Origin: Atherinomorus stipes
Taxonomy: Eukaryota > Chordata > Actinopteri > Atheriniformes > Atherinidae
NCBI GenBank assembly: GCA_023101725.1
Contig: JALJCO010010517.1
Location: forward strand, 434,001-498,000
Direction of reading: 5' to 3'
DNA: 64,000 nt
Under the pieces are notes generated by a model. The model saw only the letters and a program-made list of their open reading frames with translations, made no database searches and had not been told where the DNA came from. Shown one piece after another: positions 34,943-47,200 of the stretch; the stretch's first letter is position 1; each line of letters begins with the position of its first letter. The position numbers were made by a program, and so were the translations under genes.

Positions 34943-37168
34943 ACAACCCCCTCGAATCGCCGACTGCATTTGCGATATTAAAAGTGTGGGCGTTTTTTCC
35001 ATTGAAAGATCCTCATAGGTCAACAGTAAAACTTTAAAATCATGAAGAGTGACTGAAGGAAAGAGGTGGAGGGAGGTAGATTCATGCTTGTGCGTACTGT
35101 ATGTTTAAAGGCTGGCTGCAGCATTTCAGAGCAAAGTCTGGCTAACAGGACACATCCAGGAGATCCAGGAGGGAGCTAATAAAGTGGCCGTTGTCTGTCT
35201 GTGATATGTGACGGTTGTGGAGGGCGGATCTCTGTGGCGAGCCTTACGTGACCCCGTGTTTGTGCCGTTCCACTTCCTCTCACAGCGAGACAGAAAAAGT
35301 TGCTTAGCTCACAACTTTCCCCACGATGCTCGCCCGCTGCAGACTCCTGCTATCAGCTGGCTTCTGTCAGCTCCTATCCCTCCACTCCTCCCTCTCTCTG
35401 CTATCTGCTCTGTCTTTTCACTCCCTGCATGAACCCGGCTTTTCTTCTTGCAGGCATCTGTGTGGCGTTCTCTCCTTCTCCTCCTCTCCGTCCTCCAGTG
35501 TGCGCCTCTGTCGTTCAGTCTGTCTGCATCCGCTGACCCCGTCCTCATTACCGTCACAACACCGCAGCAGCTGGCTGGCTGAGTCACACCTCCACCGTCC
35601 ATCCTCGCTCGTCCTCCGCTCAGCCACTTAACGAAGCCAGGCGGAGGGAGTGAGGGAGACATGGAAAGAGGAAAGATGGAGGGAGGCAGAGGAAAGGGGG
35701 GTGTGATTCCCAGAAAGCAGCTGGTCATGGTGGTGCTTTATTTGTATTTCTGATGGTGTCAACTTTCACTTTTCTGTTTGCTTTGGGAAACATCCAGAAC
35801 GTCTTCATGATCATGTTGCTGAAATCATGACAGGGAGAGAGAGGAAAGAGTGACTCTCACTTAAACCAAAAAATATGTGGAATTAAAAAAAGGTTACCAT
35901 GGCACCCGCTCTTTGATTGACAGGTTAGCATGAGTAAGTCCATGGCAAAGAGCCTCCCTGCAGCATCATGGAGATTTTCAAAATACAATCCCCATAAGAA
36001 GATGGAAAACTTACTATCCAGAGTTAAAGGATGAAAGCGGTGCCGTTAGAGAGGAAGAAATGCAGGTTTTATCGTTACAGTGTCACTTCTATCTGTAGCA
36101 CTTAGTATTCTGAGGTAAATCTTTGAATGTGGCTCATAAATATATAGTTTCTGTTCAAAAGAGAGATATTAATTGGCTCATTAATTGCCAGGAACAGCTT
36201 GGCCTTCCACTGCCGCATGCACAGCTCAGATGGAGGTAAACTGCGTATTTATTGGGGACTATTTTCAGAGAGCAGGATTAATGCACATTTGGTGCTTTAG
36301 TTAGTGTTTCTGGCATCAGACTGTGCATGTGGGACTGACTCAAAATAAACCAGTCATGTTCAAGGCAATGAGGGAACAGGTCACCCAGTGCAGCAGTGTG
36401 GCTCAGGGCCCAGAGAAAAAGAGAAAAGGAAGAAGAAGATGTATGAAGCTCTGGATATTCACAATACCCGTCAACAGGAGAGGTCCAGGAAGACCATCTC
36501 CAGACGGCTCTTAGTTTTAATACCTTGAATGATGGTGGTTTGGAACATTGCTGCGTTGCCCGGTGGAGCTGGATTGTTGGATGCTGGAGGAAAAAGGATT
36601 GTACAATCATCACATGTCAGAAGAAACAGTTTATTTACCGCATGTCTACGGGTTAGCCATGTTTACTGCAGTAAGCTACATGCTAACTGCAAGTCATCAG
36701 TTTTTCTGTTGGCTCCAGGACACGCTATTCATCCTAGCATGTTGGCAAACAACGCCCAAGGTGACTTACTACGTTTCTAAAGGCATGTATTCCACTGAAT
36801 AAAAAGCAAACTCTTACTCATGTCATGTGAAAAATGAGAAAAACGAGTTTAAATTTGTTTCTCTCCAGAGAAAAAAGCTCCCATATGGGTCAAATACAAA
36901 CAAAGGCAACCATTTTTGGCACTCCGACCCCCCACCCCCACTCCCCATCTCACACCTCAGTCTGCCTCAGCAAAAATAAAGTTTTAAATCCACTGATGTT
37001 GCGTCCACTGGGTTTACAGCAGGTGTGCATTTTTGTTTTAGACTCAAACTGTTTTAATGACATTTAATGTCTCTGATGAACGGCTTTGTTCTGGGACACA
37101 CCATGTCTGATACTTCCCCCTACCAAAACCAAGTATTCCTTAAGTACATGTCATTAAGTATACTCAAT
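34943..37168. other. No gene recognised; CT-rich part at 35330-35720
   Basis: The strand asymmetry at 35330-35720 gives overlapping open frames on both strands (Ser/Leu-rich one way, Arg/Glu-rich the other) with no domains. Otherwise mixed sequence. Confidence 0.45.
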
Positions 37169-37788
37169 AGGGATGCACTATATTGGAATTTTGGCCGATA
37201 TGCCGACATTTTAAAACTCATGAAGCTGATAACCGATATTGATATGATATTAAAGCTGAAAAAATAAGCAGTCACTGCAAATAGCAATTTTTGTTCTGAC
37301 AATTTGAAAAATAGGGGCGGAAATAAATATTGATACACTGAAATATTACGATATTTTCATATGGCGATATCAAATCAATATTTAAAAATGCGGTATCGAT
37401 CTATTTTACTCAGAAAATATCATGAGATTTCCTCGTCCTGTCAAAAAATCTCATGATATTATGTGAATTCTTGCAAGATTTCGTAACAGAACTATGAAAT
37501 ATTGCAAGATTTTTGAAGAAATAGATCAATACCACGTTTTTAAATGTCAGAATGATATCAGCATATGAAAATATCAATATTTTTTTGCCACCTCTAATCT
37601 TTAAAAGTTTTAGTCTATAAAAAATAAGTTTTTGAAGAAGTTTTTTTTTTTTCTTTTTAGAATTTAGAAACAGCTAATATCGGTTAAATATCGGTTAAAT
37701 ATTGGTGGGATAGCCGATGTCCGATATTCAATTCTAAGGCCGATGCAGGCTGATACCAATAGGGGGGCCAACTATTTTGTGCATTCCT
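37169..37788. mobile_element. hAT-like element with a nested palindromic MITE
   Basis: AGGGATGCACTATATTGG on the left and, inverted, AGGAATGCACAAAATAG on the right bound AT-rich sequence with GCCGATAT repeats typical of a fish hAT MITE. Inside, 37318-37598 is an imperfect palindrome: GGCGGAAATAAATATTGATA faces GTGGCAAAAAAATATTGATA, with TTTCATATG and TTTAAAAAYG blocks on both arms. No clear target duplication. Confidence 0.6.
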
Positions 37789-38210
37789 AATGTCGCATGC
37801 AAGTTGACGTCACACATAAACAAGAAAAACAACAATGTACGTAAACCAACGGATCTAAGGTAGATTTTACACATGCGCGCAGACATGGTGGAGTTCGATC
37901 ACAGCACCAGCTAACGGCCTGGCGTGCATGTCCAATCCAATTCCACACTCTTGCATCCTTGTATGCACAAAGATTTCTTCATGACATCACTCGTATAAGC
38001 ACAGATAAAAAGATGAAGATGAGACGCCACTTTTGCGTTTTCTATTCTGATCATCAAAGCCTAAACATAGCCTAAAGCTACATTAAATGTCTTTTTATTT
38101 CCCCTTTTTGCCAACGTCACATTTTAACTTGTATTTTAGCAGCTGGATAGGATCACAGTCATCTGCCAGCGCGAGCCTCTAAAGCCGTTGGCATTGTGCC
38201 AAAGCACCTC
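37789..38210. other. Spacer, nothing recognised
   Basis: Mixed sequence between two transposons. No frame of interest. Confidence 0.4.
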
Positions 38211-38842
38211 GGCCCTCATTTATCAAAGGATCATACGACGAAAATCTGTGCGTACAAGAATGCATACACAAAGGAACTCGCTTTTGGTGGCGAGTTTCTT
38301 ATTGGACCACTTTTTCTTGACCCATTGGCAAAAGAATTGTGACGTTGCTACCGGATATGGGCTATTATTAAATTTAATAACTAATAAAATGAAAAAACCA
38401 TATGAGCCAGGCCTAGATTGAGACTTTTATTATTATCTCAGCAGGCTGTTCAACACCGGTGAGGCTGACTGATCCTCTTCCGTGCAGCGTTTTTGTGCAC
38501 ATCTCTGACTTCGGTTTTTAAGCTGCCAAACAGCACTTCTTTAATCCCTCCCACCTCACAAATGAGGAATTCTGTCTTGATCCCCCCAAAGAATCTCTCC
38601 TCTCCATGGTCCAGCCTCGCTGGGCGAAGCCTCATAATCATGCATGATTATGAGCGTAACCGTGGGCGTGACATTTAAATGACGATGGACTTCAGCTGTG
38701 GGATTTATCAAGACTCTTTAGTTTGTAGGACGAAATTGGACCGATACGAACCTTTTAACAAATCACACGTGGGTCCAATCGTACGACCATTTTTACGATC
38801 AGATGTGCGATCATTTCTACGATCGTTTGTTAAATGAGGGCC
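38211..38842. mobile_element. Harbinger-like MITE, GGCCCTCATTTATCAAA ends
   Basis: The left terminus GGCCCTCATTTATCAAAGG and the inverted right GGCCCTCATTTAACAAACG are typical of PIF/Harbinger MITEs in fish. It is 632 bp, non-coding, with GATCRTACGA-type subterminal repeats. The flanking triplets (CTC, GTC) do not match exactly. Confidence 0.7.
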
Positions 38843-39250
38843 GTCGTGCGTAGTAGAGACCATGTCAGAGCTGCAGACACTTTCAATTGTTCAGCAGCTC
38901 CTGATCCATGTCCTCATAAACTGGACACTTCTGAGGCTCTGCACCGATACATGCTGTATTATTTACATTTTCATATTTATCATACTTGATTCAAATTATA
39001 TTTTCATCTCCCTCCATCCATGGGTCGTATTTTATTTTGCGCTGTCGTCTCTTGCAATTTGCCACGCTGCAAACCTCCAAACACACAAACCATCATTAAT
39101 GTAGGGGCATTTTCAACACGTTTGCACCTGCTGTCATTTGCGGGATCATTCTTTGTAAATCACCCACAAACCGTGGTTCAGCCCCTCGCGCAAAATTCTA
39201 GATTGTGTGTGCAAATTACTGCACTGAAATTTGGATCTTAGTAGATCCGG
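38843..39250. mobile_element. One-ended Harbinger-like fragment
   Basis: The right boundary GTAGATCCGGCCC (to about 39252), read inverted as GGGCCGGATCTAC, is a terminus I associate with Harbinger-type elements. No partner terminus was found to the left. Confidence 0.4.
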
Positions 39251-39497
39251 CCCATAAACTTGTAAACCAATTAAGCTCAAGTAGTAAACCTGTGCTGCAA
39301 AACTGTAGTGACACCAAACAAGTCTGAAATATGAGAACAAATTTGACATTTATTCAGACAGAACAAACAGAAAAAATAACTTCATGTAAATACAAACTGA
39401 TAAATTGAATTTATCGTTTTTATCGTGAGATGACAAACTGTTACCATGGAGAATTTCTTTGATGATATATTGTACATGATAATATATCACCCATCCC
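39251..39497. other. Spacer with hAT-type terminus at 39470-39496
   Basis: ATATATCACCCATCCCTA just before 39498 is the inverse of a GGGATGGGTGATAT-type hAT end. Its other end was not seen. Confidence 0.35.
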
Positions 39498-39499
39498 TA

Positions 39500-41340
39500 C
39501 ACACTCAAAAACAGAGGTACGAGACAGGAACATTTCTGTACCTGTAGGTACATTTTTTTACAAATGTTCTCTCAAAAGTACAATTTTGGTCTTTATGAGG
39601 CCCGAAGTGTCTAATTATAGATGGGTTTCTGAGCAACATCACAGATAGGATGCGCGCAACCAGGGGGCAAGAAAACACAGAAAAAGCATTTTTGAACTAT
39701 GAGAAGACGTGTTTTACGTACAAGACTCAACTTTTAATGCAGATGAGGTCAAGATATGATGTGAAAGTGTCGGGAAATATAATTTTTATATCCTGGTATT
39801 TGTTCAGTTGCAAAAATCAAAAATTTAATGCATGTAAACAGTTGAACATGGTGAAAATAGGACAGTAGGAGTGACTGATCTTTAAAAAAACCCTCTCAGA
39901 TAACTTATTCAGGTTCAGATACATGATTTATTTAGTATTTCACCATGGTCACCATGTCGGATTAAACCACCGCCGTGGCAGAAAATATTTCCGTGTTCTA
40001 GTCGGGAGACTGGTACTAATACCTGCATCACCGCCACGATCGGCTGCATCACAACACTAGAACTGTAAACACTGTAGCTCTGTGTGACAGCCGTCCTCTG
40101 CTCACACACGAAAATAAAATAAAAGAATAAACTGATGGTGGAGCCGTTTACAAACATTCACGCTGCATAACAACGCATCCCGGAGATTTAATACAAAGTA
40201 CGGGGGTCGTAAATCAGATGTCATTTAAGTTTATACCGTTGTTTTCAGTTAGCTAGTCTGTCTACTGTCCACCACGATCTCATCCACAATAAAGCACAAC
40301 GTTCCACAAGCAGCGAAACTTACCGACAGCAATGCGTGTTAGTCCCTAACAGCTGGAATCAGCTTCTTTCCAAACGTAGTGATGATGTCATCTTTGCCTG
40401 GTTTAATCCAGACGAGTGAAAGTTGCTCCTGTATGGAGGAGGTGAGGACGACACCGGAGCAGAACCTGCTGCAGGCTGCAGATTGTTGGGACCATTTTGG
40501 TTTCAACAAAGAGTCTAAACGAAAGTTTAAGCCGCTTTCTAACTCAGGTTTTCAGGCAAATTTCAAATGAGGTCCAACACGAATAATATCCATGTTTTTA
40601 ACAAGAAAAATGCCGTTTCTGGATGATGACTCCCTTGCCAAGTTAGTGTAGTCGTGATAGAAATAAAACACAGCAACGCAGCGTCGGTATTTTGTTATTC
40701 GTCATCAAAATACAGATTTATTTAATATAATTTAGAACACAAGGATCTCTGTTTATTTCGTTTGGTTACTTTACATTTTTATGAATGACATGAGTGCGTG
40801 TTTGACCATAGACTGCAATACAAAACACAGGCTTTTTGCCCCCTGGTTGCGCGCGCAACTGCAATTTTTGTAAACGTGAAACCATCTATATGCTATGAAA
40901 AAAGGGTCCAAAGTAATATAAAGTACAAATTTGTACTATTTCAACCCAAAGGGTACCTGCAGCATTTGAAAAATGTGCTTGTACAATAACTATAAATAGC
41001 AGTACTTCTAAGCAGAAGTATAAATATAGTTATTATATTATGATTGTCATAATAATAGTAATAATTACATGTATAAATATATATGTGTTTGGCCTAATAT
41101 TTATATAATAATTATTCATTTATCATTCGCATCTTTGATTGTTGTCATAATCTCTATTTTATTGACTTTTATTCATAATTTTTAATTGGTTTTATTGTAC
41201 TTTATTAACTCATAGAGCTTGATAAGGTATAAAAATGGACCAGGACCAAAGGTACAGAAATGTCTTTCAGAAAGGAACCCCCCCAGCAACAAGCTTTGGA
41301 CCCTTTTAAGTACAAATTGGTACCTCTATTTTTGAGTGTG
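39500..41340. mobile_element. 1.84-kb Tc1/mariner-type element enclosing another TIR element
   Basis: The termini CACACTCAAAAACAGAGGTA and, inverted, CACACTCAAAAATAGAGGTA lie between TA dinucleotides (39498-39499 and 41341-41342). Inside, 39616-40890 has its own inverted ends (TAGATGGGTTTC, GAAACCATCTA, again next to TA). It also has a 19-bp perfect inverted pair, GCGCGCAACCAGGGGGCAA at 39652-39670 and 40837-40855. No transposase frame was recognised in either layer. Confidence 0.75.
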
Positions 41341-41342
41341 TA

Positions 41343-42115
41343 GTTTGGATTCAGCAAACTGATAAACAACAGATTCATTTGGTTGGTGACCACAAAATCA
41401 GAAAACAAGACTTATTTATTTACATCAGCTGATAAAGTATCACCCCGACTACACGAACACGGAAAATGTGATCGGACGCAATTCTGCAGAAATTCCCTCA
41501 GTTTAAAGATCAGAGAAACAAAATCTCATCACCTCATCATTATTTTGAATGCAGAAACAGATTTAAATTGTTTTATCTCACTATCAAGATTGTGTCAGAC
41601 ACCTTTAATTGTAACACATTCTTCCTTTATCACTATTTTTTCTAAAAATCTCATTTCCTTTAAGCTGTATTACTCTCTCTTTTTATAAATCACTAAACAT
41701 TGTTAACTGCATTAAAAAAACAATATTGTGATCAATGTTGAGATTGATCAGCATTTAAAATAACATCAAACTTTTTGTGCCATATCGCCCAGCCTTTCAG
41801 TGAAAATGGGCTTGCCTGAAGATCCAACACTACAAGAAGGCGGGCCTTATCCAGGATCCAGTTCTTGTAGCTTTAAATTTAAAAGTTCTTAAGCCATCTT
41901 CAGCTCTCTGTGGTGAGCAGAACAGCGGAGATAAAGACATCCAGAGAACAGGATACATGGCAAGGTGAGGCTGCAGCGGAGGAGGGTGAGATAGCGACTG
42001 TGTGCCAGAGAGAGTCGGGGATGGGGAGGGAGGGAGGGAGAGACGGAGGGGAGGGTGTGGGTCCAGTCAAACCAATCCTCTGCGCTGCACTCTCATCTGA
42101 ATTAAACTGTGTAAA
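41343..42115. other. No gene; hAT-type end near 41775-41800
   Basis: TTTTTGTGCCATATCGCCCAGC near 41772 resembles the terminus of a GGCTGGGCGATATGGC-type hAT. Its partner was not found. GA-rich sequence lies at 41940-42060. Confidence 0.4.
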
Positions 42116-42345
42116 GCAGGCCCCAGGGCTTGGTTGCTAAGCAGTGAGATGGGCTTGCCGATTTCCACTGAGACCTCAGTGGCGAGAGCCTCTCTGATGG
42201 CCTGAACCAGACACCCCATAATAATGAGCAGCGCCACGGCAACAATAGAGACCCCAAATAACGGGGTGCACGCTGCTCGTTTGCCGCAGCGAGGGGAATT
42301 ATGCATGTTATGCAGGATAATTCGGTTGTGCTGCTTTAGCCCGTG
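42116..42345. other. Possible conserved noncoding element
   Basis: Unique-looking, balanced sequence with ATAATAATGAGCAGC, GAATTATGCATGTTATGCAG and GATAATTCGG words. The minus-strand frame across it has a hydrophobic run but no recognised domain or splice sites, so I favour regulatory over coding. Confidence 0.25.
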
Positions 42346-42363
42346 TTGCGGTGCAGACGGTGA

Positions 42364-42540
42364 CCCCCCCCCCCCCCGCACGGATCTGTCATCACCGTCT
42401 GCAGGGTCTGGTTCCGTTTCACCCAGGAAATATCCAACAAAATACGTCGTTGTATAATCTACAGGATACCAAGTTCAGCTCAACCTCTTTGTTTGCCTCT
42501 CTAGCAGGGGGGTGGTGGTGGTGGTGGTGGGGGGGGTTAT
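42364..42540. repeat. C run and (GGT)n tract
   Basis: A C14 run lies at 42364-42377; GGT repeats and a G run lie at about 42508-42537. Confidence 0.9.
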
Positions 42541-43134
42541 CTGCCCATTCTGCAATTTGTAGCCATAGAGACATGTTGGTAAACTTGGTAACCGTGGCAG
42601 CAGGGATTCTATTTGTTTCCCTGAGAGCACTCGAGGTCCGCTCGTGAGGGCATTTTCCTCAGGTCTAGCCCCCCACCCCCACCCCCTTCCTCCTCCTTCC
42701 AAGGGGGGCAATGCTGGTGGAGGAATTGCTGGTGACCTTTTGGATTTTAGAGAGTGGAGAAAGCTAAACAAGCCAAAGTCTGTTTGTCTGTCAACAAACA
42801 CTTAAAGGTCTCAGGAGGAGTTGGGAGCCTCCAGGGGCCGAGGAATGCTATTCATCTGGAGTGTAGGCAAGCACAGCCAAGGATGCTTCAACCAGGCACG
42901 TAAACAAGGACAAATGCCTCGCCGCTCTCGTAATAATCTGCTAGCGATATGCAGACCCTGGCGGGGGCACGGTGCAGGACTGCATGTGAAAGGTTAAGTG
43001 AAACATATGAATAATTATGTGCCGTCTCTCTGACTCCCTTGTTTGGAGGTCCTAAAACATACGCAAACGTTAGTGACGGCGCTGCAGATGTAGATGCATT
43101 TGTAGATGCAACAGCAGAGGCATGCAGGACAGTG

Positions 43135-43138
<4 letters not shown>
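42541..43138. other. No gene recognised
   Basis: C-rich tract near 42667-42690, otherwise unique-looking. ATGAATAATTATG near 43006 is homeobox-like. Confidence 0.4.

Positions 43139-43169
<31 letters not shown>
43139..43169. repeat. (TG)n microsatellite
   Basis: About 15 TG units. Confidence 0.97.
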
Positions 43170-43170
<1 letters not shown>

Positions 43171-45606
43171 CATGCATGCGTAAGAGATGGGATGACTGAC
43201 AGGGTTGCTGTGACATTTTTGGTGCGATTAGAATAGTTTTTTTCATCTGATTAATATAGATTTGGACGTTGCTGCCTGGAGTCAAACCAAAATGTCATAA
43301 CTGAATCATAACTGGTATTTTTGCATTGCTACAAATCACGTTTTGTTTTCTTGGAAAATCCTTCTTTCATACGGCTTCGTGCTGTACTGAAGATGAGAGA
43401 ATGCTCCTGGAAAAACTGACTTGTCCTTCGTCTCTGTCTGCGGTGCAGGGTTGCATCCGTGTGATCAGCAGCAGTGATTATGCGTTAGGAGAGACGTTTC
43501 TGACCCATCATGCTGCCTGTTATGAGCGAAGCTGCGTCTACTTTGTTTTTAACATAATAATGCAGGTTAGCACCTCTTGAGGGCAAATTTGAAGCTTGTT
43601 AAGGAAAGGTTTGTTGCCCTCCACCTGGGCTTTCACTGCTGCTGATCTTGCATGTACACAGTCCTGACTCCTTCACCACTCAGTCTACAATTACAGAAAT
43701 ATTAATTAACCAACTTACGAAGAAAAAAAGAAACAGTAGATATAGAAGAAAAGGACATTTTAAATGACAGTGTTAGTGGTGGCCTGATGTGGCCAGGCAA
43801 TTAGCTGCTGCCAGTGAAGGCAACTGTGGCGATTTTTCTTGCTTAACTCATTAGAGGGGTCTCCGGCAGTGTGCTCACTCATGTCAGGCCCATATAATTA
43901 CTTTAAAACAAGAAGGGAAGAAAAAATCAAAGTAGCCAGTGTCTGGCATTGTTCGCTGCCCCCTCATCTTGGAATTTAATTAGGCATTCATTTTAATAAA
44001 AGCCCATTTGGGATGAAACACGGCGTTAATAGTATTCTGCTCCCCCTAAAGGCTTTCACATCTTCATCAGGTGCTTAGATGGACGCTGACAGGTGACGTC
44101 GTGGCTTTCTAAAAGAAGATGTGAAAAGGCTTTGATAAGATGCTGGAACAAGCTCGTACAGACCTAAATGGAGCTTAAATGTGCCGGGAATAAAATACTT
44201 GGACCATATTTGGCCTTAATGACTAAAGTGGATTTAACGGGGGAAATCAGTGAGACTGTAGCTTTACTCCACTTTCCTTCTGGCCCTGAGTGTGGCTGAG
44301 AGATGAAATGTAAGCTTGATTTGATCGCTTCTCACTGTTTGGACGAGGGCTGATAATACATTCTCTAAAGCGTGATTTCTCCAGTTTCCTGCAGGACTGC
44401 ACACGATGACCCCAGAGCTGGGTCTTCTGTGGGTTATTAGTGCTGTGGGCTGTGTGTTTGTGCACTTTGGGGGGTCCAGCATCTTGACACACCTTCCTCT
44501 TAATGCCACAGCTGTGTCCTCGCATCTTTCCTTGCATCAACAAAATCCTCGCCACACAGGCTCTTATCAGCCAATCAGGGCCTTTTGTTCACCCGCTGCC
44601 CTTCTGCAATCTGGTATCTAATTGGCCACTGGTGATTCAGCCTTTCTTCAGGAGTACCTGTAACTGTTGGACGGTCAGATTTCCGTGAACCCCGGCAGAT
44701 CCACAAGGAAAGAACTTACCTCAGGCTTATAAATTTACATCAGGGACGTGCGCGGTACAGGTTGAGCCCTTCAGTGACCCATAACCTCATGTTTTCCTGA
44801 CTTCTGCAGCCAGGTAAACAGCCAATGGGGGTTTACCCAGATAATAAAAACAGAAGTTTGAGAGAATCAAAGCCAAATCGAACTTCTCACCTGTGAAACT
44901 ACCATGCTATGGCAGGTTTCTCTGTTCAGCAGTTATTCAAGCTCACACTCAGGACTCAGAAGCAATGGAATGTAATGATCAGCCAAGTATTTCATTGGCC
45001 TGGATCTGTACTGACTTTACCCGGTAGTCTTTTATATTTCTAGTAGTATATTTCTAAGTAAAACCCTTTTACCCTGATCTAGTATGTCTTTTACTTACCT
45101 TTTTGTGCCATTACTATAATAAATGCAGTAACATAATAATCCCTGTGCATACACATGGTTCCAGTAAAATTGACCAAATGTGACTCCACTGTGACTGTTT
45201 TTTGATAGAGAAATGAACTTGGGGCCACATTCATAGTATCATGCTGTATCAAAAACACAAATACCAGCATAGTGTTGAGCTAAACAAGCAGCTGGTCATA
45301 GCCCTGCTGAAGGCTACTGCAGTTTTCTTCATTTCATTTCATAACTTACTAAAACGTAGGTACAAGCTAATCCTAAACAGCAGATATTAGTCTACTGATG
45401 CAATCTGGCATACCCTGGTAGTCAACAGTGACCTTTCAAGGCTGGAGCCCATAGATGCTCATATGTGCTGTATCAGTACAGTCAGGTTTATTTGTCAGTT
45501 CTGTGAGCTTGCAGCTAAAGGATCCATCCCTCCTGTCATTTATTTCAAAACTCCTCACGCTCAAAGCACATCATGTGGAACTGATATCGTAGACACTGGC
45601 TACTTC
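43170..45606. other. No gene; possible conserved noncoding element at 43780-44060
   Basis: No TIRs or LINE tails seen across 2.4 kb. 43780-44060 is unique-looking, with a TAATTA core at 43977-43982, AATTAGCTGCTGCC and CATATAATTAC. Frames at 44247-44621 run open on both strands without domains. Confidence 0.3.
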
Positions 45607-45990
45607 CTTAAAGGGATCCAACACCCACAGAATGATGTGCCTTCATCTTCTACTCACCCTCATGCTGAGCAAGTCTCTGGAGCACTTTTTTAATATCTCA
45701 AATGCCGACTTTCATATGGTGCGGATCACTAGTGCTCGAAACAAAAAGGTCCATAAAAGTCCACAAAAACTTGTCAGTATTCCGCCATACTGCTCGTCCA
45801 ATGTAATCCAAGTGTCCTGAGTGGGTAGCGTCCAGAATTTACTGGAAACCACATCATTGAGTAGATTTTTATAGCCTAAACAGTAGAACATCGTACTTTC
45901 CCAATACGCATCCATACGAGTTCACGACAATACAGAAGCCGTGGCGTTCAGCGCCTACTCTGCCGATTATGCAAGCGTATGTAACCCCTG
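45607..45990 (-). repeat. Repeat Z, copy B
   Basis: Begins TTAAAGGGATCCAACACCCA, the inverse of the far end of copy C (48890-48936), and runs to about 45990. It carries a 67-codon open frame (45915-45712) matching frames in copies A and C. Differences between copies fall at all codon positions. Confidence 0.8.
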
Positions 45991-46796
45991 GGCTGGATAT
46001 ACACACTCTTCTAGATCCTAAGAAGCAAGGATTTGAGTGCAATAACACAACCACACCACCAATTTCTGTTAACTGCACTTTTAAGTTTTAGTTTAACAGA
46101 ATTTTTTGTGACAAACTTCCAAGAAGCATTTACGTGGGAAAAAAAGGGCCCTTTAAAGAAATAATAACAATTAATCAATAACAAACGGACAGTTCTGTCT
46201 GCTTCTTCAGAGAAGTGTAGATGCTGGTCTTTGGATTCAAGTTGGGTGGCTCGCCATCTACTGGAATCTGCTGAAAGTCTTCGGAATCGTCCACAGGAAT
46301 CGTTCACTCCAATTAAAAAACCTGACCTGTATTAAGAAACAGGTTTACAATTTTCCTTCTAGGACTACGCTTAATTTGTATTTCTCTCAGACTGTTGTTG
46401 TACAACATTTATCCAGATTTTATCATCCATTAAAATACTGCTGCATAAAATTACTTGTGTTAAGATTACTCTTGCAGTCCACTTGAGAATCCTGAAATGA
46501 AGTTTCTGTAGAAATGCTTTTATCCTAATAGGATCTGCCTAGCACATTTTAATAAAAATAAATAAAGAACTGCTTTTAAACTGCTTTAGCATTCAGCAAT
46601 GAATTAGGGAAAATAACGTCTTTCATTTTAATGTCAGTGTGACTCATTTACTGTAAACATTGTTTATGCATTCTGTATTTCCTGTATGAACTTATTTAAC
46701 TCATTTTATAAGCACCAAAAAATTTAACAAATTACTCTAACAGCAATTGTTCACTTTTATCAGTACAAAAGTGCTGCTTAGCAATCACGTCATTAG
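45991..46796. other. No gene recognised
   Basis: AT-rich, short frames only. Confidence 0.45.
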
Positions 46797-46960
46797 GGCT
46801 GGGTATGATGGTGATTCAGATTTCAAGAATCAATACGATTCTGATTCTAATGGTTTTGAATCGATTATTTTCAATCTGTCCAATCCAATTTGATCTCGAT
46901 CTGATTTCAATTTGGTTTGCTGGTATTGAAAAATTTTTCAGCCTTAGGCCGAATTCCATG
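46797..46960 (+). mobile_element. hAT-like MITE, left end only
   Basis: GGGCTGGGTATGATGGTGAT followed by AATCGATT-type repeats is the usual start of GGGCTGGGYATYG hAT MITEs. The right end was not found. Confidence 0.45.
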
Positions 46961-47083
46961 ACTCTGTAGTTATGCAACATATTAATGCTAGTATTATATT
47001 AATATTCAACAACAAATGAATGAAGTACTGTAGTTAATGGTGGCTGTAAGGACCAAACCTTCTCCCTTCATGTTGTCACGATT

Positions 47084-47200
47084 CAGTCATCCACAAAATT
47101 ATTCACACCCTCCAATTAAAAAAAGACAAAATTCACAATAGTAATTTAAATAACAGGAAACAAATAATAAAAATTCACAAAATTATGATTCAGTGAAGCA
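47084..47200 (+). mobile_element. Half copy of the 20282-20799 MITE
   Basis: CAGTCATCCACAAAATTATT and the next 100 bp (CACCCTCCAATTAAA, TTCACAATAGTAATTTAAA) match the left half of the MITE at 20282. The right terminus is missing. Confidence 0.75.

Noticed and set aside
35300..35730. Overlapping long frames on both strands
   Set aside because: Caused by CT-rich strand asymmetry; no domain in any frame.
42067..42381. Minus-strand frame with a hydrophobic segment, possible exon
   Set aside because: No recognised domain, no convincing splice sites, and composition better fits noncoding unique DNA. Kept only as a possible CNE.
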